This document shows positions 1-7,192 of a stretch of DNA of 64,000 nt, piece by piece. The notes under the pieces are model-generated. The model was not told where the DNA came from and searched no databases. It saw only the letters and a list, made by a program, of their open reading frames with translations. How positions within the stretch are numbered: the first letter of the stretch is position 1; each line of letters opens with the position of its first letter. This DNA is from Pseudocoprococcus catus (GTDB taxonomy: Bacteria; Bacillota; Clostridia; Lachnospirales; Lachnospiraceae), in the NCBI RefSeq assembly GCF_019734885.1, contig NZ_JAAXCM010000005.1, positions 62,001 through 126,000 on the forward strand. The letters run 5' to 3'. Position numbers and translations under genes: made by a program.

Positions 1-1047
1 CTGTCTTGAAAATACCATATAAACCAGCCACCATGCAGCTGAAATAACGACTGCGATTCCTGTGGCCAATCGATAAGTCTGACGCACACGCTGATAATTC
101 TTCGCTCCGAAATTATAGCCGTTAATTGGCTGAATAGCGGAGGAAACGCCGACAAACATGGAATGCGCAAGCTGATAGACTTTCATCATCATACCATAAA
201 CAGAAAGCGACATATCACTGCCGTAAATGCTGGCTTCACCGTAAACCCGCATGAGATTGTTCAACACGATCTGTACCAGCGCCGTTAATCCCTGAGTCAG
301 CAGACTCGGAAAACCAAGCTGCAGAATCATCTTTGTCACCGTCCATGTCGGGCGCAATGTGCCCTTTTCAAGCTGTACAGATTGCAATCTGCGCAGATAG
401 AGCAGACATAATATGCCTGCTGCCATTTCTCCAATCACCGTGGCAATACCTGCCCCCACGACTCCCATTTTCAACCCGAAAATAAATACAGGATCCAGAA
501 TAATATTGACCACTGCACCGGCCATCATACATTTCATAGTATATTGCGGTGATCCGTCCGCACGAATCATCGCCGTAAAAGCCGGACAAATGAGCTGAAA
601 CGGGATGCCAATGGCAATCACCCGCATATAAGCCAGAGACTCCCCATAAGCCGTATCCGTTGTTCCAAACAATGTAACGATATACGGTGCCAAAATACCG
701 CAAATGAATGCCAGCGCAATGCCGCTGGCAACAATCCAGGTCACTGCCTGCCCAAAAATCTTATTGGCATTTTCCTGTTCACGTCGTCCCAGACACAGAC
801 TGACATTAGCCGCACAACCATCTCCCAGAAGCAGTGAAACCGCATTGACAAGAATTGACAGCGGAAAAGCGATATTGATGGCTGCCATTCCTGTGATGCC
901 CACACCCTGCCCCACAAAAATCTGGTCTGCGATATTATAGATGTAATTAACCATCAAAGTCAAGGTTGTCGGAACAGAATATTTCAGTAAAAGCTTCGTC
1001 AGCGGTTCCGATTCCAAAGGATTTCTGTTTGTCTGCATATTTTCCAT
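1..1047 (-). CDS. MATE family efflux transporter (C-terminus cut by window edge)
   Basis: Reading leftward from an ATG at 1047 gives 349 codons open to the window edge, about three quarters of a usual 450-residue MATE protein. The start (MENMQTNRNPLESEPLTK) is followed by hydrophobic segments with MATE-like motifs such as YIYNIADQIFVGQG and later GSDMSLSVYGMMMKVYQLAH. A GGAGGAG ribosome binding site lies just upstream. MATE proteins are membrane antiporters that export drugs or metabolites using Na+ or H+. The long leader carries an FMN-type riboswitch with terminator, so expression is probably controlled by a flavin-like ligand. The substrate cannot be read from sequence; the leader suggests a flavin derivative (inference). 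Confidence 0.9.
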   Translation of the reverse strand, partial: MENMQTNRNPLESEPLTKLLLKYSVPTTLTLMVNYIYNIADQIFVGQGVGITGMAAINIAFPLSILVNAVSLLLGDGCAANVSLCLGRREQENANKIFGQAVTWIVASGIALAFICGILAPYIVTLFGTTDTAYGESLAYMRVIAIGIPFQLICPAFTAMIRADGSPQYTMKCMMAGAVVNIILDPVFIFGLKMGVVGAGIATVIGEMAAGILCLLYLRRLQSVQLEKGTLRPTWTVTKMILQLGFPSLLTQGLTALVQIVLNNLMRVYGEASIYGSDMSLSVYGMMMKVYQLAHSMFVGVSSAIQPINGYNFGAKNYQRVRQTYRLATGIAVVISAAWWLVYMVFSRQ

Positions 1048-1077
1048 TCTCCATCTCCTCCTCAATCATCATGAAAT

Positions 1078-1259
1078 TTTATCTCTGTCGAGAAGACTCC
1101 CACCTCTTTCAGGTGGTGAGTAACAGCAAATTTGTGTCAGTGGGAGTCCAATCTCCGACTGAGATAAACGCTCCGCGAGGATGCGCAGTGATTCTGTAAA
1201 GAATATGTCAGCTTACGCTGACCAGAATCACGCGCCAAGTCTCGCGGTCGCTCGACTTG
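1078..1259. repeat. Palindrome-rich element between riboswitch and MATE gene
   Basis: Nested perfect inverted repeats are visible. TTTATCTC (1078-1085) pairs with GAGATAAA (1161-1168), GACTCCCAC (1095-1103) with GTGGGAGTC (1140-1148), and CCACCT with AGGTGG inside. Next to these, GTGATTCTG (1188-1196) pairs with CAGAATCAC (1223-1231) around GTCAGC/GCTGAC, and CAAGTC (1236-1241) with GACTTG (1254-1259). No ORF explains the block. It could be a non-autonomous transposon remnant (IS200/IS605-type ends have such hairpins) or a second structured part of the leader RNA. The identity is unproven. Confidence 0.5.
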
Positions 1260-1267
1260 AACAAAGC

Positions 1268-1322
1268 AAAAAGCACCCGGCAGTTATTACTTCCAAAAAG
1301 AAATAATATTAATACCGGATGC
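1268..1322 (-). terminator. Riboswitch expression-platform terminator
   Basis: On the minus strand GCATCCGG (1322-1315) pairs with CCGGGTGC (1280-1273), with an inner AT-rich stem, and is followed directly by TTTTT (1272-1268). GCCGGATGC at 1366-1358 is complementary to the 5' terminator arm and can act as antiterminator. That segment can in turn be hidden in a CCGGC/GCCGG hairpin (1376-1362) next to the aptamer. This is the usual three-way switch architecture. Confidence 0.8.
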
Positions 1323-1380
1323 TGATATGATGACTTAGATAGAATGAGCAGAAAACGGCATCCGGCGCCCAGCCGGAAAG

Positions 1381-1490
1381 CCTTCTTCTCCCCTCCAGAC
1401 TGACTGTTGGCTCCGGAATTACACCGAATTAACCGAATGGCTCGCGGGCTGTCACCGCCAGTAGAGAACATGCTCATTTCCGAAGAAAAC
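1381..1490 (-). promoter_or_regulatory. FMN-family riboswitch aptamer, variant core
   Basis: The minus strand shows the RFN fold: P1 TTTTCTTC (1489-1482) with GAGAAGAAGG (1390-1381), then TGGCGGTGACAGCCCGCGAG, GGTGTAATTCCGGAGCC, and CAGTCAGTCTGGA before P1 closes. Two normally conserved places differ from the FMN consensus: the P1/P2 junction GGGGCA reads GGAAAT, and GCCGACAGT reads GCCAACAGT. From memory of the FMN aptamer structure these regions contribute phosphate/ribityl contacts. Rare FMN-riboswitch variants that no longer bind FMN and precede efflux genes are described in Clostridioides difficile (Breaker laboratory). A MATE gene downstream fits that group. Confidence 0.88.
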
Positions 1491-1503
1491 TTTACTTAAC
1501 CTC

Positions 1504-1532
1504 AAAATAACATACTTTTCCAAAGCTGTCAA
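1504..1532 (-). promoter_or_regulatory. Promoter of the riboswitch-MATE transcript
   Basis: On the minus strand TTGACA (1532-1527), a 17-nt spacer and TATTTT (1509-1504) form a near-consensus sigma-A promoter. It lies just upstream of riboswitch stem P1. Confidence 0.8.
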
Positions 1533-1546
1533 CGGCTGCGTATTAA

Positions 1547-1628
1547 GTGATAAATTTCGCACATTTTGTCTTGACACACGTTTTGAAAAGTGATATATTT
1601 ATCACATAGCAAGTGAGAAATACATCAC
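1547..1628. promoter_or_regulatory. Three GTGA-N8-TCAC operator-like sites
   Basis: Sites at 1547-1562 (GTGA-N8-GCAC), 1590-1605 (GTGA-N8-TCAC, overlapping the -10 box) and 1613-1628 (GTGA-N8-TCAC, at or after the transcription start) share the same half-sites and spacing. They surround the promoter of a membrane protein/XRE regulator operon. Autoregulation by that regulator is the simplest reading (inference). The first site also lies close upstream of the divergent MATE promoter. Confidence 0.6.
1571..1599 (+). promoter_or_regulatory. Promoter of membrane protein/XRE operon
   Basis: TTGACA at 1571-1576, a 17-bp spacer and TATATT at 1594-1599 form a nearly consensus sigma-A promoter. The -10 box lies inside an operator-like palindrome. 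The next gene begins about 45 bp downstream. Confidence 0.85.
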
Positions 1629-1649
1629 TTCAAAGGAGGAATTTGTTTT

Positions 1650-2057
1650 ATGAGAAAAGTATCATTACGGGAAATTGTTGCTGATAAGATTGTCTTTGCC
1701 ATTCTGATTGCCCTTTACTACTGGATGTGGGCAAGAAATGACTGGCACAACTATTATACGTCGATTCAATATGCTGTCTTTGCCTTTACATTCTTCTATT
1801 TTATCTCCCGCGCATCTCGCCTTAGGAAATACAAACAGGAACGACCGGATGAAATGTCTGAGGCCAACCTAAAACGCTGCGATGCCCTGTGTCTGAAAAT
1901 CGGTGCCGCTGCAATCATTGTTCTGAGTTTCATCTGTGCTGTCGGCAGATTGTCAATAACAACAGACCTCATTGGCTATTGCCTGATGGGTATCCTGATT
2001 GCTCTTGCCATTATACGCACGATTCTCTTCTACATCATGGACACCAAAGGAGTATAG
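1650..2057 (+). CDS. Small four-helix membrane protein paired with XRE regulator
   Basis: A 135-residue protein with a short basic N-terminus ([13 protein letters not shown]) and about four hydrophobic segments near residues 14-27, 40-52, 84-101 and 108-128. It contains no catalytic motif I recognise. An AAAGGAGG ribosome binding site sits 10 nt before the ATG. The stop is one base before the start of the XRE regulator, whose ribosome binding site lies inside this gene, so the two are translationally linked. Pairs of a small integral membrane protein and a Cro/CI-type regulator are common in Firmicutes, but the role is generally unknown. I do not recognise a specific family. Confidence 0.85.
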   Translation: MRKVSLREIVADKIVFAILIALYYWMWARNDWHNYYTSIQYAVFAFTFFYFISRASRLRKYKQERPDEMSEANLKRCDALCLKIGAAAIIVLSFICAVGRLSITTDLIGYCLMGILIALAIIRTILFYIMDTKGV

Positions 2058-2058
2058 C

Positions 2059-2262
2059 ATGGCACTTTTAACCAATTTAAAACCCTACAGAGAAAAATAC
2101 AACCTCAAACAGGCTGACCTCGCCGAACTGGTGGGCGTCCGCCGGGAAACCATTGTCAATCTTGAACGGGGCAAATACAATCCTTCCCTAAAGCTGGCTA
2201 TGGATATCGCCAGGGTTTTTCACACAACGGTTGAGGAATTATTTCAGTATACGGATGAATAA
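2059..2262 (+). CDS. XRE/Cro-CI family transcriptional regulator
   Basis: A 67-residue protein that is almost entirely one helix-turn-helix domain: [29 protein letters not shown], recognition helix near residues 27-37 (motif split here for description: [12 protein letters not shown] then [14 protein letters not shown]). The C-terminal [12 protein letters not shown] is typical of this short type. I chose the ATG at 2059 because AAAGGAG lies 6 nt upstream; an open frame continues further up but overlaps the previous gene. It probably binds the GTGA-N8-TCAC sites before the operon (inference). Confidence 0.92.
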   Translation: MALLTNLKPYREKYNLKQADLAELVGVRRETIVNLERGKYNPSLKLAMDIARVFHTTVEELFQYTDE

Positions 2263-2384
2263 AGCCTAAATAAATCGTCATTTTTTCTTAAGGGATTCGT
2301 TCATTTATATCTCCTAATTATATGTTATACTACTCATAAAAATATTAGGATTTCAGAAATTTCACAGAACGGAGGTCGGAAACA

Positions 2385-2816
2385 TTGAAAAAATATTTAT
2401 TATTTTTAGGTATCATCGGTCTTTTTGCCTTAACCGCATGCGGCAAGCAGGCCAAAATATCAGATGTCACCATTGATTATGGCAGCTCTTCCATCTACTC
2501 CAAAGAAGATATGGATGCCGCCATCAAGGCCATTAAAACTGTATTCAAGGATTTTGACGGCTGTGAACTGCACAGTATTTCCTACAGTTCAGATGACCAA
2601 TGCAACACCCCCGATCATATTGCCTGGATGAACGAACTGGAAGCTGCCAATGATAACAAGAAAACCTTCGACCAGTGCATTATGTTTACAAGCGATTTTC
2701 ATTCTCCGAAAAATGGCGGCGGTGCATGGAATCCTGATGAAGAATATACCGGCTGGCAATGGTGGCTGGCTCGTTCTAATGGCGGTAAGTGGAAGCTGAT
2801 GACATGGGGATATTGA
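2385..2816 (+). CDS. Putative lipoprotein of unknown function
   Basis: A 143-residue protein with a signal peptide ending in a lipobox (ALTAC, Cys19), so it is probably exported and lipid-anchored. The mature part has DVTIDYGSSSIYSKEDMDAA, a helix-rich stretch, and a Trp-rich C-terminal end (EEYTGWQWWLARSNGG). Similar small lipoproteins are widespread in Clostridia, but I know no function. The start codon is TTG at 2385, with GGAGG at 2371-2375 supporting it. It appears monocistronic and ends 19 bp from the convergent aminotransferase gene. Confidence 0.85.
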   Translation: MKKYLLFLGIIGLFALTACGKQAKISDVTIDYGSSSIYSKEDMDAAIKAIKTVFKDFDGCELHSISYSSDDQCNTPDHIAWMNELEAANDNKKTFDQCIMFTSDFHSPKNGGGAWNPDEEYTGWQWWLARSNGGKWKLMTWGY

Positions 2817-2834
2817 GGCTTCTAAAAAGAAAAT

Positions 2835-4001
2835 TTATTTCTTCAATATCTTCCGAATATCCGCCAGTCTTTCCAACGCCGCATTCAATGTATCGTCCTT
2901 CTTTGCAAAATGGAATCGGATGTACTGGTTCACGTCTTCTCTGAAGAAGCTGGAACCCGGAACAGCGCCGACGCCGACTTTCTCTGTCAGATCCACACAG
3001 AATTCATAGTCATCTTTATAACCGAACTCGCTGATATCTACCATGACATAATAAGCCCCCTGAGGCTCTGTGAAGGTCAAACCGATGTTTTTTAACCCGC
3101 CTACAAAGAGGTTTTTCATATGGGTGTAATGGTTCTGCAGTTCGATATAATAATCATCACCGAAGTTCAGTCCCGGCACAACCGCCTCCATCAGCGGTGC
3201 TGCAGCGCCTACAGTCAGGAAGTCGTGCACTTTCTTGACTCTGTCAATGACTTCAGGCGGTGCAATGACATAACCCAGACGCCATCCTGTAATGGAATAA
3301 GTCTTTGAAAGGGAGTTGCAGATAATTGTACGCTCACGCATTCCAGGCAGCGTGGCCATATAAATATGTTTATTCGGCTTATACAAAATATGCTCATACA
3401 CTTCATCAGTAATAACATACAGATCATATTTAATGGCCAGATCAGCGATGATCTGTAGTTCTTCCAGTGTAAAGACTTTGCCACATGGGTTGGACGGGTT
3501 GCAGAGAATCAGGGCTTTCACCCCATCCTGCTTCATGGCATCTTCCAGTACATTGGCATCAAAGTTAAATTCCGGCGGATTTAACGGCACATAAATCGGC
3601 TGTGCGCCGGATAGAATCGCATCTGCACCATAATTTTCATAAAATGGCGAAAAGACAACGACTTTATCTCCCGGATTGCAGACGGTGAGCATGGAAGCCA
3701 TCATCGCCTCCGTACTGCCGCATGTGACAACAATTTCTTTATTCGGATCTACTTTCATACCCGAGAAATGTTCATGTTTTCTCGCAAGGGCTTCTCTGAA
3801 GTTCTGTGCGCCCCATGTCAGGGCATACTGATGCGGTCCGTGCGGTGCAATCTCACGCAGTCTGTCTGTGATTTCCTTCGGCGGGTCAAAATCCGGAAAT
3901 CCCTGAGATAAATTCACAGCACCATATTGATTTGAGACTCTTGTCATTCTTCTGATTACCGAATCTGTAAATCCGGCAGTTTTATCACTTAACGGTTTCA
4001 T
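2835..4001 (-). CDS. PLP-dependent aminotransferase, YbdL/KAT-like class I
   Basis: A 388-residue fold-type I aminotransferase. The N-terminal NLSQGFPDFD signature is typical of methionine (YbdL-like) and kynurenine/glutamine aminotransferases. PLP-binding residues are visible: NPSNP (Asn171), TDEVYEH (Asp199) and SLSKTYSITGWRLGY with the Schiff-base Lys233. It transfers an amino group between an amino acid and a 2-oxoacid in the cytosol. It lies 15 bp downstream of an FAD 2-hydroxyacid dehydrogenase gene and downstream of metNIQ on the same strand, which suggests methionine or its 2-oxo analogue as substrate (inference). A general aspartate/aromatic aminotransferase is also possible. Confidence 0.93.
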   Translation of the reverse strand: MKPLSDKTAGFTDSVIRRMTRVSNQYGAVNLSQGFPDFDPPKEITDRLREIAPHGPHQYALTWGAQNFREALARKHEHFSGMKVDPNKEIVVTCGSTEAMMASMLTVCNPGDKVVVFSPFYENYGADAILSGAQPIYVPLNPPEFNFDANVLEDAMKQDGVKALILCNPSNPCGKVFTLEELQIIADLAIKYDLYVITDEVYEHILYKPNKHIYMATLPGMRERTIICNSLSKTYSITGWRLGYVIAPPEVIDRVKKVHDFLTVGAAAPLMEAVVPGLNFGDDYYIELQNHYTHMKNLFVGGLKNIGLTFTEPQGAYYVMVDISEFGYKDDYEFCVDLTEKVGVGAVPGSSFFREDVNQYIRFHFAKKDDTLNAALERLADIRKILKK

Positions 4002-4016
4002 ATATTCTATACTCCT

Positions 4017-5417
4017 TTAGACATTGTAGGAAATGCCTGCATTTAAAATATTTTTCTCATCAAAAGCTGCTTTCACACGCTTCATCAATGCAATGTTTTC
4101 CGGCTTTGATGCTTTCAGCAGATATTTCTGCTTGCTCAGTCCGATACCGTGCTCGCCGCTGGCCAGACCGCCCAGTGCATAAGCTTTATCATAAAGAACA
4201 GTCAGATTAACGTCAAGCTCTTTTTCCCATGTTTCATCGTCTCTATCACCTCGGACAACACACAAATGCACATTGCCGTCTCCGGCGTGTCCGAAACTGA
4301 TCATGCGCATACCACATTCTTTTTCAAATGAATTTACAAAATTGACAAAAGCATCAATCTGATTGATCGGGACAACAATATCCATTGGTTCCTGTTCTGA
4401 AACAGCCTCCACGCCTTTGACCAGCATACCGCGGATCTTCCAGACTCTGGCCGCTTCTTCTTTATCTTCCAAAGGCAGGACAGAAAGTGCACCACTCTTT
4501 TTTGCCGTTTTTCGAAGACTTTCCAGGTGAGCATTGATTTCATTTTTGCTGCCATCAAGGGTTGTCAGCACATACGCACTGGCCTCCGGTTCAGGGAATG
4601 ACATTTTCAGATAATCTTCCCCCAGCTGAATCACTTTACGCTCAATAAATTCCATGGCTGTCGGATTCAAATTGGCCTGAATAATTTGTCTGACACTCTC
4701 AATACCTGCTTTCAGACTGTCGAAACTGAGAAGGACACTGAGGCTGTCCTCAGGCTTCGGAATCAGTTTCAGTATACATTTGGTGATCACCGCCAGTGTT
4801 CCTTCGGAACCGATAACAATCTCTTTCAGATCAAGGCCGGAGGTATCTTTTCTGTTCTTGCTGCCCGCCTTGACAACGGTGCCATCTGCCAGAACCAGTT
4901 CCAGCCCCATGACATAATCTCTTGTTACACCGTATTTCACAGCACGCATGCCGCCGGCATTTGTGCTGATATTGCCGCCGATGGTGGCTTTCTTTTCGCC
5001 CGGATCCGGTGGATAGAATAAACCTTTGCTTTCAACATAGGCCTGAAAATCTTCCAGTACAACCCCCGGCTCAACAGTGGCCGTGAAGGTTTCCTCATCC
5101 AGCTCAAGGACATGATTCATCAAAGACACATCCAGCACAATGCCGTGACCTGACGGTACAGTGGAGCCAACAAGATTCGTACCTGCACCTCTCGGTGTCA
5201 CCGGCAGATTATTTTCCCAGGCATAGTGCATGACACCGCTGACTTCCTCTGTAGATACCGGGAAAACAACCGCTTCGGCTGTTCCTTTTTTACGCCCCAG
5301 ATTATCAGAAAGATACTGCGGGTCAATTTGGTCTGTAATGATTCTGTTTTCATCTTTTATAATTGATAAAAGTGCTTCCTTCATGGCTTTTCTCGCTCTC
5401 CTCATCTTTTCTGTCAT
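4017..5417 (-). CDS. FAD-linked 2-hydroxyacid dehydrogenase (GlcD/D-lactate dehydrogenase family)
   Basis: A 466-residue protein with the N-terminal FAD_binding_4 (PCMH) fold, PRGAGTNLVGS near residue 77, GNISTNAGGMRAVKYGVTRD, then the C-terminal FAD-oxidase domain with SFGHAGDGNVHL and GEHGIGLSKQKYL. The family oxidises D-2-hydroxyacids (lactate, glycolate, 2-hydroxyglutarate) to 2-oxoacids. No etfAB genes are adjacent, unlike electron-bifurcating lactate dehydrogenases. The ATG at 5417 lies within a short TAACAG/CTGTTA hairpin, so start accessibility may be reduced. The neighbouring aminotransferase would use the 2-oxoacid product. Substrate is not determined. Confidence 0.92.
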   Translation of the reverse strand: MTEKMRRARKAMKEALLSIIKDENRIITDQIDPQYLSDNLGRKKGTAEAVVFPVSTEEVSGVMHYAWENNLPVTPRGAGTNLVGSTVPSGHGIVLDVSLMNHVLELDEETFTATVEPGVVLEDFQAYVESKGLFYPPDPGEKKATIGGNISTNAGGMRAVKYGVTRDYVMGLELVLADGTVVKAGSKNRKDTSGLDLKEIVIGSEGTLAVITKCILKLIPKPEDSLSVLLSFDSLKAGIESVRQIIQANLNPTAMEFIERKVIQLGEDYLKMSFPEPEASAYVLTTLDGSKNEINAHLESLRKTAKKSGALSVLPLEDKEEAARVWKIRGMLVKGVEAVSEQEPMDIVVPINQIDAFVNFVNSFEKECGMRMISFGHAGDGNVHLCVVRGDRDDETWEKELDVNLTVLYDKAYALGGLASGEHGIGLSKQKYLLKASKPENIALMKRVKAAFDEKNILNAGISYNV

Positions 5418-5443
5418 AACAGTTCAATTCTCTCACTGTTATA

Positions 5444-5488
5444 ATGCAAAATCCATCAACAATCACCTTTGCTGATGGAATTTTGCAT
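5444..5488. repeat. Inverted repeat between metQ and the hydroxyacid dehydrogenase
   Basis: ATGCAAAATCCATCA (5444-5458) pairs with TGATGGAATTTTGCAT (5473-5488), with one extra T. In the minus-strand transcript no U-run follows, so it is a poor terminator. It could be an mRNA processing or stabilising hairpin, or an operator. Confidence 0.55.
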
Positions 5489-5562
5489 CTTTGAATCATC
5501 TTCTCACATCTTCGGCAGCAAATGCTTCAGATTGTACTGAATAGTTATGTTTATTCTGTCTA

Positions 5563-6483
5563 TTATTTCTGTACTTCCCATGCAGGAACAAAGTAACCGT
5601 TGAATTCATCCTGGAAAATCTGCTTTGTTGTTTCTGACTGGAATAATTCTACAATTCTCTTATAAACTGCATCGTCTGCGTCACTGCTGCGAACAGCCAT
5701 CAGGCAGAAATAGCTGTCGTCATCGTAATCTTTTTCTTCAAAAATAGCTGTGCTCGGATCAATACCATAATCCAATGCATAGTTACCATTGGCAACGGCT
5801 GCGGTCACATCCGGCAATACAGATGGGATATCTGCTGCGCCCATTTCCTTGATTTCAATTTTTACATTATATGTATCGATATCCGCAACCGTCGGATTAG
5901 AGCCTGCTTCTGCTTTCAGTGTGATCAGCCCTGCGGATGCCAGTACTTTCAGTGCACGGCCGCCGTTGGATGCATCATCCGGAATAGCAATAACGTCACC
6001 ATCTTTGATTTCATCTACGGATTTTACCTTGTCAGAATAAAGATTCATAGCAATGATAAATGTATCTGCAATTGGTGTAATATCATAACCATTCTTTTCC
6101 ACATCATTGTTGAAATATGCGTGATGCTGGAAAGCGTTGATGTCGATTTCACCGGCATTTAAGGCTTCATTCGGCAGGGAATAATCAGAAAACTGAACAT
6201 ATTCCAGATCAACACCTTCTTTGGCCAGTTCTTCTTTAATTGGATTCCAGATGTCTTCATAGATAACGCCAGTTAATCCCAGTTTAACCACTCGTGTTTC
6301 ACCTGAAACTGCTGTTTCGCTTCCTGCTACCTCTGAACCTGCTGTTTCGGATGCTTTTGTTGTCTCAGCTGCTGCATCTGTGCTGCCTGTTGTCTCCTTT
6401 GCCGTGGTGCTTCCGCAGCCTGTTAATGCGCCAAGTGCCAGTGCAGCTGTTAATGCAAGTGCAATAAAACTCTTCTTTTTCAT
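5563..6483 (-). CDS. metQ: MetQ/NlpA-type substrate-binding lipoprotein
   Basis: A 306-residue lipoprotein: signal peptide, lipobox LTGC (Cys22), a Thr/Ala/Glu-rich linker to about residue 62, then an NlpA/MetQ fold (VVKLGLTGVIYEDIWNPIKE, NAFQHHAYFNND, AIPDDASNGGRAL). It captures the ligand outside the membrane and delivers it to MetI. MetQ proteins usually bind L- or D-methionine; related members bind other amino acids. It is the last gene of a metN-metI-metQ operon, 28 bp after metI, with a good ribosome binding site (GGAGGAGAG). Confidence 0.94.
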   Translation of the reverse strand: MKKKSFIALALTAALALGALTGCGSTTAKETTGSTDAAAETTKASETAGSEVAGSETAVSGETRVVKLGLTGVIYEDIWNPIKEELAKEGVDLEYVQFSDYSLPNEALNAGEIDINAFQHHAYFNNDVEKNGYDITPIADTFIIAMNLYSDKVKSVDEIKDGDVIAIPDDASNGGRALKVLASAGLITLKAEAGSNPTVADIDTYNVKIEIKEMGAADIPSVLPDVTAAVANGNYALDYGIDPSTAIFEEKDYDDDSYFCLMAVRSSDADDAVYKRIVELFQSETTKQIFQDEFNGYFVPAWEVQK

Positions 6484-6511
6484 GTCTCTCTCCTCCTGAT
6501 GTCACTCAATT

Positions 6512-7192
6512 TTAATGTGTATTTTTTTTCGCTATATAATTGCCGATGAGCTGTACCACCGTAACAATGATAACCAGCACAACCACTGTTGTATAAGTGA
6601 TATCCGGCATGTTTCTCTGATGACCATACATAATGGCAAAGTTTCCCAGACCGCCTGCACCGATGGCACCTGCCATGGCTGTCAGGCCGATCAGACTGAT
6701 AATGGTAATAGTTGTACCGCGGGCAATGCCTGCAATACTCTCTTTCAGATACACTCTGAAAATAATATCTTTATTGTCCAATCCCATAGACTGTGCAGCC
6801 TCGATCAGCCCTGGATCCACATCCGCCAACGCTGATTCAATCTGTCTTGTAAAAAACGGTGCGCATCCAAATACCAGAGGCACAATGGCACCTTTGACAC
6901 CGATGGCCGTTCCCATGATCAGACGGCTAAGGGGAACCAGACAAGCCAGCAGGATAATAAAGGGTACAGATCTGAAAAGGTTGACCACCTTATCGATAAT
7001 CTGATAAACCAGCGGGTGTTCCAGAATATTTCCCGGCTTCGTTACTGTAATCAGAACTCCCAGAAATAAACCAACCACAAATGATATAGCTCCTGACCAT
7101 CCCACCATGATAAAGGTCTCCTGAATGCTCTTGATAAAAACATCCGGTCTGTCCATGACATTCGGCAACCATTGATTAAGCAGTTCGACCAT
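6512..7192 (-). CDS. metI: Methionine ABC transporter permease
   Basis: A 226-residue integral membrane permease with about five hydrophobic helices. The EAA-type loop that contacts the ATPase is visible (ALADVDPGLIEAAQSMGLDN), as is the conserved GAIGAGGLGNFA segment near residue 177. The N-terminus overlaps the end of metN by 17 bp, so translation is coupled. Together with MetN and MetQ it would import methionine or a close analogue. Confidence 0.95.
   Translation of the reverse strand: MVELLNQWLPNVMDRPDVFIKSIQETFIMVGWSGAISFVVGLFLGVLITVTKPGNILEHPLVYQIIDKVVNLFRSVPFIILLACLVPLSRLIMGTAIGVKGAIVPLVFGCAPFFTRQIESALADVDPGLIEAAQSMGLDNKDIIFRVYLKESIAGIARGTTITIISLIGLTAMAGAIGAGGLGNFAIMYGHQRNMPDITYTTVVVLVIIVTVVQLIGNYIAKKNTH

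Noticed and set aside
1208-1477. 89-codon open frame on the minus strand
   Set aside because: It runs through the riboswitch and terminator and has no ribosome binding site; the RNA structure explains this sequence.
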